This document shows positions 14,913-20,300 of a DNA stretch of 20,300 nucleotides, piece after piece. This stretch comes from a virus: the IMG/VR virus record IMGVR_UViG_3300032050_011119, positions 1 to 20,300 of that record. The stretch is one strand, 5' to 3'. The notes below the pieces were generated by a model. The model was not told the DNA's origin, did no database searches, and was given only the letters and a program-made list of their open reading frames with translations. The first letter of the stretch is position 1; the number at the start of each line of letters is the position of its first letter. Both the position numbers and the translations under genes were made by a program.

Positions 14913-16853
14913 TTAATTTATTTTTTTAAATTCTACATCTATTTTGTAATAATCAACAACTAACAATCCATTATCATCATGGGATAGTGCGTTTTCAAAT
15001 TTAGTCCCAATTAGTTCATTACCAATTACACCTTCATATACCCCATCTTCATCTTTATAATTGAATTGATATATGTTGATTCCCATATTAGATACCCCAA
15101 CTAATTTTATATTTTCTTTATAAGCTATATCGGATTTGTTGACGTTACAAAACCCCCCAGTTAAGCACGTAGCGACTCCGGAAAGAGGTCCCTGCGTTGG
15201 TGGTCCTGGACTACAACTTCCGAACCCAGAGGAACACGCGTTGACGAAATTGAATGCTGCGGCTGAACAAGATGGATATACACCACCACATCTACAACAT
15301 CGAAGATTTGTATCATAGAAATAGGCCCCTCCACCACACTCACTACAATATATGCATGGTGCGGTAACTTCTTTACAATTGAAAGTATAATTGTGCGTAA
15401 GTAATCCATATCGATTACCCACTTCTTCTGCAGTTAGAAATAAATCCAATTGTTCAAAATTTACAGTATATACTTCAACTTTATCGTATGTGTATGTTAT
15501 ATTTTCTATCTGCCTTTCTATTAGTGAATTTGTTTCAGAATCAAATAATATTAATGTATCATTTGGTTGCAATGAATCGTATTGTGCAAATTTAACAACA
15601 TAGTTAATTTGATTTGCATCTTCTAATTCTTTTTTTAGAATTACGGCATGCGATACATCACTAAACTTTATTCCACCAGAACATTCTATATTAATTAAAA
15701 ATCCGGTCCAATCCGTAGTAGTAACCATATCGGTTAATGCGGAGGAACTTACCTCAAAATTGGCCATTAAATTCGTATATGAGCCCGACCATTCAATTAC
15801 ACTATAAGTTTGTTCATCCATTGGCAAATCCGGTATCGTAATTGATTTTACTCTATCGTTTAATGTTAAAGATGATAATAAGGTCAATCCAGTATCAGGT
15901 AAAAATACTTTTGTTGTTGAATCGGCCGATAATTTTGGTTCTTTTTCATTATTATTGTATTTGTAAATATATTTAGGTCTTTCCCAAAATGGAAGTTGAT
16001 TTGTATCATCGTAATCACATACCATATCCAATTCGAATGCATTTGAAAATTGAACATTCCAAAGGTTTAATGTATCCAACTCTGAACCATAGATTAAATC
16101 GACACTTCTATAATGTGTCAATCTACCATCCAATAAATCCGAATCGTTTAAAACATATTCTTGTATATATTCATCGTATGATATATCAGTTTTTAATTGA
16201 TTTAATTCTTGTATAGAATTTATTTTATATAATTTTGGGTAAATGTGATTATCCGTTGGTGTTATTCTTTTTTTAACTACATAATTTGGATGATTACCAT
16301 TATCTCTAACAGTATCTCCCAATGAATCAAACCCCAATTCTGCATCATTTATATATGTTTTAGGTATGGATGTTGGATTTGAATCGTACATTAATTTAAG
16401 AAATTCCCAATTATCCCTTGCATATGTATCATCTATTAATGCAGTTACATCGTATGATATCCTAATAATTAGTTTATTTGGTGTATCTTCTATATATGGA
16501 ACTGTAACCGAATTATTATCCAATACAATGTTATTAAAAGTAATTCCACGATTTTGGCAGTAATGTTCTAATAATTGTCTTAAATTAGGATTTGGTAAGC
16601 CGGCCGAATTTGCAATAGATTCTGCGGAATCAGGAGTTAAATCTATTTCCGGTTGATAACCAGCTGCTAAAACTTTTTTATTAATGAAATGTATTTCATT
16701 AATTGTACTTCCTGATACTATTTGATCCAATATATTTACATCAAAATAATACTTTAAACTAACACCCGGATGTATATTTGTGTTGGTTTCTATTGCTTTA
16801 AAGGAACCATCGGTATCTCTTACAAAATCTGTTCCGATTATTACTGCTCTCAT
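14913..16853 (-). CDS. Mosaic tail-fibre-type protein: ATP-grasp-like N-terminus, Hint-like segment, Cys-rich insert, S74 chaperone
   Basis: A 646-residue mosaic. Residues 1-270 look like a circularly permuted ATP-grasp domain. The metal-site signature GTDFVRDTDGSFKAIETNTN (Asp9, Asp13, Asp15, Glu22, Asn24, Asn26), normally near the end of the fold, comes first; then a Rossmann-like stretch, DNWEFLKLM...IPKTYI (147-168), YVVKKR (191-196) and the hinge YIQEYV (229-234). Residues 390-488 resemble a Hint/intein-type domain ending in LLTHN. Residues 493-573 contain 12 cysteines. Residues 574-646 are an S74 intramolecular chaperone (SDIAYKENI, FNYKDEDGVYEGVIGNEL), which self-cleaves before Ser574 after trimerisation. 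S74 marks tail fibres and spikes, so this probably contacts the host. The gene starts next to the stop of the 99-residue gene. The S74 call is strong, the others are inference. Confidence 0.8.
   Translation of the reverse strand: MRAVIIGTDFVRDTDGSFKAIETNTNIHPGVSLKYYFDVNILDQIVSGSTINEIHFINKKVLAAGYQPEIDLTPDSAESIANSAGLPNPNLRQLLEHYCQNRGITFNNIVLDNNSVTVPYIEDTPNKLIIRISYDVTALIDDTYARDNWEFLKLMYDSNPTSIPKTYINDAELGFDSLGDTVRDNGNHPNYVVKKRITPTDNHIYPKLYKINSIQELNQLKTDISYDEYIQEYVLNDSDLLDGRLTHYRSVDLIYGSELDTLNLWNVQFSNAFELDMVCDYDDTNQLPFWERPKYIYKYNNNEKEPKLSADSTTKVFLPDTGLTLLSSLTLNDRVKSITIPDLPMDEQTYSVIEWSGSYTNLMANFEVSSSALTDMVTTTDWTGFLINIECSGGIKFSDVSHAVILKKELEDANQINYVVKFAQYDSLQPNDTLILFDSETNSLIERQIENITYTYDKVEVYTVNFEQLDLFLTAEEVGNRYGLLTHNYTFNCKEVTAPCIYCSECGGGAYFYDTNLRCCRCGGVYPSCSAAAFNFVNACSSGFGSCSPGPPTQGPLSGVATCLTGGFCNVNKSDIAYKENIKLVGVSNMGINIYQFNYKDEDGVYEGVIGNELIGTKFENALSHDDNGLLVVDYYKIDVEFKKIN
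15135..15377 (-). other. G+C-rich Cys-rich insert within the tail protein
   Basis: Codons 493-573 stand out from the A+T-rich surroundings by many G and C bases and by a different codon choice. The encoded segment has 12 Cys residues in CxxC and CC arrangements plus Gly/Ser/Pro, with no obvious enzyme motif. The composition suggests a module acquired or exchanged separately from the rest of the gene. Confidence 0.6.
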
Positions 16854-17153
16854 TTATTTTAATTTGTTTATTATAAGTAGTGTTTTTTTACAATTTTCAT
16901 ACATCTCCAATTGGATAAACTTACTATAAATATAATCCATTAGAGGTTTATATTCATCTCTTTTTATAGTAACGTATGCTTTGATTTTTTTGAATTTAAA
17001 TAGGATTATTTCCTTTGTAGATTTGTTTCCTTTAAAATTATCTATTATATCTACTATCTTTTCTAAATCCCGAACAGGGACTTTGTGTATATGTTCTTTC
17101 CAATCCAATTTAACATAACCACTCTCTATCTTATCAAGTACTTTGATATTCAT
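16854..17153 (-). CDS. Small basic protein, unknown function
   Basis: A 99-residue Lys/Ile-rich protein of alternating strands and helices (VKLDWKEH, VPVRDLEKIVDIIDNF, EIILFKFKKIKAYVTIKRDEY, then a helical end with one Cys). No motif or family is recognised. It sits directly upstream of the tail protein, whose ATG is adjacent to its stop, and downstream of the best promoter in the window, so it opens the tail-protein transcript. A regulatory or assembly role for the tail protein is possible but unproven. Confidence 0.6.
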   Translation of the reverse strand: MNIKVLDKIESGYVKLDWKEHIHKVPVRDLEKIVDIIDNFKGNKSTKEIILFKFKKIKAYVTIKRDEYKPLMDYIYSKFIQLEMYENCKKTLLIINKLK

Positions 17154-17158
17154 AATTA

Positions 17159-17189
17159 CAAATATACAAAATTATTTTGAATTTGCAAA
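17159..17189 (-). promoter_or_regulatory. Exact Bacteroidota consensus promoter for the tail-protein transcript
   Basis: The minus strand reads TTTG (17186-17189), a 19-base spacer and TATATTTG (17159-17166), an exact match to the Bacteroidota -33/-7 consensus TTTG-N19-TAnnTTTG. The -7 box ends 5 bases before the ATG at 17153, pointing to a leaderless or very short-leader transcript. The -33 box overlaps the end of the GT2 gene. Confidence 0.65.
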
Positions 17190-18491
17190 TCCTTTTCGTT
17201 TAAATTTATTCCATTTACCACGTATGTGTAGATATTGATTTGTATGAGATTTCAACATCCAATATAGATTTATAAAATGATATGATATCGGTTCTAATAG
17301 GATTACAGGTAAAACCCTGCCCAATCCTATACTCTTTCCTTTGAATATTTTACGTTTTGCAAACCAAACCAAAGATAACATTGATATGTAATACATTGAT
17401 ACAATAATGGTAATAGATAACCAAACAAGATTCCACTCAATCGGAATACCCATATAATAATAAATAAATAATTGTATTAAACCAAACAATTCAACCCATA
17501 TACCAAACACATCAGCAAACCAAAGAAATGGTAACATATAAAACCCAACAAACTTACTACGTTTCCTACTGAACAACATTCTCCAATACTTTATTAGATT
17601 CTGTAATCCACCTCTGTACCACCTTAATCTCTGCTTCGTAAGGTCCCTTAAATTTTCAGGTACTTCCGTCCATGCTAAAAATTCGGATATAAATTGTATC
17701 TTTCCTCCGTTCTTAATTATATTCATTGTTAACTCCATATCCTCACTTAAAAATCCCTCTTTATAACCACCCAATTCTAAAACAAAACTTCGTTTCATAA
17801 AGGAGTATGCACCGGGTAAAACTAATGTTGCATTGTGTTTATCATTTGCTGTTCTCCATAATAGGAAACATCGTATGTATTCTAACCATTGTATTCTTGC
17901 TAACCAATTTTTTGGAATAGAATTTGTTTGTATTTTTCCATCTACGATTTTATTTTGATTTGCAACACCAATGAAACATGATACGGCATCGGTATCTTCT
18001 CTTAACAATTGGACAGTTCTAGTAATAGCATTTTTAATGAGTATAGTATCAGCATCAACATTTAGTACCCACTCACCTTTAGAAAGATGTAAGCCTGTAT
18101 TTAATGCCGACCACTTGCCCCTATTTTCTGTTGTTACTACTTTTATATCCCATCCTCTCCACACACCATCTACATATCTTAAATTAAAGGTATCAATTAT
18201 TTTTTGTAGGGTATTATCGGTTGAACCATCGTTTACAATTATTATCTCTCTGTTTGGATAATCCTGCATTGATATAGAACGAATCGATTCTACAATGGAA
18301 ACTTCTTCATTATATGCCGGTACTATTATAGATACCATTGGTTTATAGGATTCACCATTAACCACTTCGGGTTCTTTGTATCTAAACCATAATTTAATAG
18401 ATGTAATGAGATATACTCCCAATATAATAAGGGAATAAAATATATACATACCCGTTGCAAGGTATGCTATGTTTTGCATCAACTCTCCCAT
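17172..18491 (-). CDS. Processive membrane glycosyltransferase, GT2 family (NodC/PgaC/HasA type)
   Basis: A 439-residue enzyme with one N-terminal membrane helix (about 8-34), a cytoplasmic GT-A domain (50-300) and three or four membrane helices at 310-420. The catalytic set of processive beta-glycosyltransferases is complete: IIVPAYNEE and IVNDGSTD (56-92), DAD at 146-148 (metal binding), SED at 249-251 (catalytic base) and QRLRW at 287-291 (product-channel motif). Such enzymes link and export chitin-like oligomers, poly-N-acetylglucosamine or hyaluronan; the exact sugar cannot be read. A phage copy could add a polymer to the infected cell surface, blocking rivals or altering envelope polysaccharide. 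It lies 2 bases downstream of the exported barrel-like gene, in one operon with the metalloprotease. Confidence 0.93.
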   Translation of the reverse strand: MGELMQNIAYLATGMYIFYSLIILGVYLITSIKLWFRYKEPEVVNGESYKPMVSIIVPAYNEEVSIVESIRSISMQDYPNREIIIVNDGSTDNTLQKIIDTFNLRYVDGVWRGWDIKVVTTENRGKWSALNTGLHLSKGEWVLNVDADTILIKNAITRTVQLLREDTDAVSCFIGVANQNKIVDGKIQTNSIPKNWLARIQWLEYIRCFLLWRTANDKHNATLVLPGAYSFMKRSFVLELGGYKEGFLSEDMELTMNIIKNGGKIQFISEFLAWTEVPENLRDLTKQRLRWYRGGLQNLIKYWRMLFSRKRSKFVGFYMLPFLWFADVFGIWVELFGLIQLFIYYYMGIPIEWNLVWLSITIIVSMYYISMLSLVWFAKRKIFKGKSIGLGRVLPVILLEPISYHFINLYWMLKSHTNQYLHIRGKWNKFKRKGFANSK

Positions 18492-18492
18492 A

Positions 18493-18879
18493 TTATTTCA
18501 ATTTAAATCTATAGGATGCAGTTGAAATAAACCATGTGGTATTATTTGAAAAATATGGTGTAAAATTAGGTACGGATATCATTCCATATTGAAGTCCTAC
18601 ACCAAATGTCCACTTACCAACATAACTATTTATTGTTGTTTGTGAACTAAACCAACTGGTCTTTTGCTTTCCATAGTTAAACTGAATTCCATTCCAATTC
18701 GATACATACATTCGATTCTTTAAATCATAATGTAGACCGGAAGTAATCTGATTAAATTTGTTTCCTTTAAAATCGGTTCCGCTTACGGAGGAAAATGTTA
18801 ATGCTCTCCACTTTTCTTGTGAGAACGAATTGAGACTTGTTAATGCAATGCATAACAAAATTAAATAAACTTTTTTCAT
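18493..18879 (-). CDS. Exported protein, possible small beta-barrel or adhesin
   Basis: A 128-residue protein with a clear signal peptide (MKKVYLILLCIALTSLNSFSQ, cleavage probably after SFS or SFSQ, a form common in Bacteroidota). The mature part is rich in aromatic residues and alternating strands (KWRALTFSSV, YDLKNRMYVSNW, WTFGVGLQYGMISV, TWFISTASYRFKLK), ending in a basic strand with an aromatic residue close to the C-terminus, like outer-membrane barrels. It is too short for a large pore, so a barrel fragment or surface protein is likely. Signal-peptide genes of this sort are unusual in a phage and point to a host-derived gene. Confidence 0.7.
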   Translation of the reverse strand: MKKVYLILLCIALTSLNSFSQEKWRALTFSSVSGTDFKGNKFNQITSGLHYDLKNRMYVSNWNGIQFNYGKQKTSWFSSQTTINSYVGKWTFGVGLQYGMISVPNFTPYFSNNTTWFISTASYRFKLK

Positions 18880-18920
18880 TAAGTACGTTTTACTTTAATA
18901 AGTATTCCCTCTTAAGAAAA

Positions 18921-19829
18921 TTATTTAATGCCTAAATTCGTTTTCAATATTGATGAATCGTTTTGAATAAATGTACATCCATTTGGTGTCGGTCCTACCC
19001 ACCAAAGAGGAAGGCAGTTTCCACCAACCGAACCCATTATAGGTCCACTATTTGTACTATAATCACATGGTTTGTAAGTATATAGGAGATTACAATTTGG
19101 ATCGTATTGTGATTGATGATACAATCCAACCGTATGACCTGCTTCATGTGATATGGCCACTCTAATTCTTAAAAGGTTATAGTAAAGTAAATTTGAAAAT
19201 ACAAATGCAGGAGTATCATCACCCCAAAACATAGAACCTACATATGCAACTCCAGCAACCCCTGGATATATTTCCGATGATGTAGTAACCACCATTCTCA
19301 TTCTTTTTGCAGAACTTGCTCTTAAATAAACGGTTGTATCAGTAGTAACTATAATATTGAATCTTCTGAAATCTTTAGAAACACTATCCAATATCGTTTG
19401 AATATCGGACGGGTATAATCCGGCCGGGAGACACTGATACGGTGTTCCATAATTCCACATTGGACTATTTAAATAATATCCATCAAAATCTAATAATAAT
19501 ACGGAAGATGTAGTTGGTTCATTTCCATATGGATACGGGTCACAAACATCACCTATCCCATCACCATCGGAATCTTTTTGATCCGGATTTTTTACTTTTG
19601 GACAATTATCTTGAGTATCTGAAATACCATCCCTATCTGAATCTTTTGGTCGGGTTCCACCACCAACTCTAGCCATTTCAAATTCTTCACGATTAAGAAA
19701 TGGGTTTTTATTTAATTCACCAAAATCACAAACTTCTACCCTGTTTGTTTTGATTGGATATGATTCTTTTCTGCAAGTAGCAATGAATAGTGTTAGGACT
19801 CCTAAACTTAATAAGATTACGTTTTTCAT
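18921..19829 (-). CDS. Exported zinc metalloprotease with thrombospondin type 3 repeats
   Basis: A 302-residue protein. The N-terminus is a signal peptide, and Cys19 after FIAT could be lipidated, although Thr at -1 is atypical. Residues 62-98 carry two thrombospondin type 3-like calcium repeats (DSDRDGISDTQDNCP, DSDGDGIGDVCDP). The catalytic half follows an LLLDFDGYYL strand and holds the metzincin motif HEAGHTVGLYH at 228-238 (zinc His228, His232, His238; catalytic Glu229) and a Met-turn (IMG, 264-266). It is therefore a probable calcium-stabilised secreted protease of matrixin-like type. In an infected Bacteroidota cell it might act on the surface or the outside. It heads the GT2/barrel operon. 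Metalloprotease certain, target unknown. Confidence 0.92.
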   Translation of the reverse strand: MKNVILLSLGVLTLFIATCRKESYPIKTNRVEVCDFGELNKNPFLNREEFEMARVGGGTRPKDSDRDGISDTQDNCPKVKNPDQKDSDGDGIGDVCDPYPYGNEPTTSSVLLLDFDGYYLNSPMWNYGTPYQCLPAGLYPSDIQTILDSVSKDFRRFNIIVTTDTTVYLRASSAKRMRMVVTTSSEIYPGVAGVAYVGSMFWGDDTPAFVFSNLLYYNLLRIRVAISHEAGHTVGLYHQSQYDPNCNLLYTYKPCDYSTNSGPIMGSVGGNCLPLWWVGPTPNGCTFIQNDSSILKTNLGIK

Positions 19830-19833
19830 CTGT

Positions 19834-19866
19834 ATTGGTTGTTTGATTAATTAAAACGTAACCAAT
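19834..19866 (-). promoter_or_regulatory. Inverted repeat in the leader of the metalloprotease gene
   Basis: ATTGGTT (19834-19840) pairs with AACCAAT (19860-19866), and GTTT/AAAAC inside extends the stem after a 2-base bulge; the start codon of the metalloprotease is just below. This could be an operator or a leader hairpin; no promoter was recognised nearby. Confidence 0.3.
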
Positions 19867-19980
19867 TTAGATAGGGTAAGGAGTACGGATATAAATATTA
19901 AAAAATACCAAAAGGGCGGGGGTTGGGGGACCGGTCGTTTTTTAGAGAAATTTTTTGGATTAGGATTTGATAGTATCCTC
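19867..19980. other. Gene-free spacer with G-rich tract
   Basis: No gene is seen between the metalloprotease and the small membrane protein. The plus strand has GGG, GGGGG and GGGGG runs at 19914-19929 followed by the palindrome GACCGGTC (19929-19936), in sharp contrast to the A+T-rich surroundings. Confidence 0.5.
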
Positions 19981-20145
19981 TTATTTGCTACCACAGCAAC
20001 ACCGATTGCGTATTCCGTATCTTTTCACCCACCATATGAAAAACCCTACACCCAATCCCAAACCGACACAAATAGAGACCAGGGCAAGAATTGGAACGAT
20101 TAGTAGAGAAGCCATAAAGTTGTATATCCAATGTATCGGTTTCAT
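19981..20145 (-). CDS. Small membrane protein, unknown function
   Basis: From the ATG at 20143-20145 this encodes 54 residues: a short MKPIHWIYNF head, a long hydrophobic region (about 11-40, SLLIVPILALVSICVGLGLGVGFFIWW) that can form one or two helices, and a basic tail ending in three cysteines (NRCCCGSK). An in-frame GTG at 20161-20163 would add six residues and overlap the stop of the gene upstream by 8 bases; the ATG lies 10 bases past that stop. The family is not recognised. The Cys-rich cytoplasmic tail could be acylated or bind metal. Confidence 0.55.
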   Translation of the reverse strand: MKPIHWIYNFMASLLIVPILALVSICVGLGLGVGFFIWWVKRYGIRNRCCCGSK

Positions 20146-20155
20146 ACCATTCAGT

Positions 20156-20299
20156 TTATCCACCCGTAGTGAGTGGTGTTGGAAGAATCTCTCCTAATTC
20201 GGAGTATTTAATAACAACTTGTGTCTTAACGTCATCTTCGGTAGTACCCGTTTCCGTAGGAGGGAGTGCTACCTTTGTTATTTCGGAGTATCCCGTAGC
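20156..20299 (-). CDS. C-terminal part of a gene cut by the right edge
   Basis: An open minus-strand frame runs in from the right edge and ends at TAA (20156-20158), giving 47 residues: a Thr/Pro/Val-rich end with ALPPTETGTTEDD, VKTQVVIKYSEL and a final PTPLTTGG. G+C is higher than to the left. A virion or surface protein tail is possible, but too little is visible to name it. Confidence 0.5.
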   Translation of the reverse strand, partial: ATGYSEITKVALPPTETGTTEDDVKTQVVIKYSELGEILPTPLTTGG

Positions 20300-20300
20300 G

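Noticed and set aside
19929-19936. GACCGGTC followed by a T run as a plus-strand terminator
   Set aside because: The palindrome has no loop to form a stable hairpin and there is no plus-strand gene upstream to end.
19967-20197. Plus-strand open frame of 76 codons
   Set aside because: The minus-strand frame has a clear membrane segment and operon spacing; the plus frame is a His/Pro/Thr mix without features.

Overview
The window reads as part of a large T4-like (myovirus-type) phage genome whose host is probably a member of the Bacteroidota. Phage identity rests on a baseplate spike protein resembling T4 gp5, a late sigma factor resembling T4 gp55, a tail-fibre-type protein ending in an endosialidase-type (S74) chaperone, tight head-to-tail packing with TAATG and ATGA overlaps, and almost every gene on the minus strand. 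The Bacteroidota assignment rests on several promoter-like sites of the form TTTG-N19/20-TATATTTG, the absence of Shine-Dalgarno sequences, high A+T, and exported proteins with Bacteroidota-like signal peptides. No tRNA, CRISPR array or insertion sequence was seen. Coordinates are plus strand, and transcription of nearly everything runs from high to low numbers.

Layout. 1-2724: virion (baseplate) genes, including the gp5-like spike without a visible lysozyme domain. 2749-7552: NodU-type carbamoyltransferase, late sigma factor, membrane/coiled-coil protein, peptide deformylase, DUF2061 membrane protein, HxGH nucleotidyltransferase and UV-damage endonuclease. 7592-10291: a four-helix membrane/coiled-coil protein, a 60-residue protein, the only plus-strand gene (a small membrane protein), Hsp20 and an HD phosphohydrolase. 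10302-14737: a very A+T-rich cassette of decorating enzymes (Stf0-like sulfotransferase, acidic protein, 2-oxoglutarate/Fe(II) dioxygenase, GNAT acetyltransferase, glycosyltransferase-like protein, a second sulfotransferase of another family, Cys-cluster protein). 14759-17153: a 49-residue basic protein, a mosaic 646-residue tail protein and a 99-residue protein. 17172-20300: a processive membrane GT2 glycosyltransferase, an exported barrel-like protein, an exported zinc metalloprotease with calcium-binding repeats, a small membrane protein and a gene cut by the right edge.

How the genes may work together (inference). The window collects tools that build, sulfate, carbamoylate, acetylate and hydroxylate polymers or proteins. 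The GT2, NodU-type and sulfotransferase genes recall the NodC/NodU/NodH enzyme types of rhizobial Nod-factor synthesis, and the nucleotidyltransferase could belong to sulfate activation or to NAD synthesis. A phage surface-decoration pathway, acting on host envelope glycans or on the virion, is the most attractive hypothesis. The most unusual single gene is the 646-residue tail protein, whose N-terminal half carries ATP-grasp-like motifs in circularly permuted order, followed by a Hint-like segment, a Cys-rich G+C-rich insert and an S74 chaperone.
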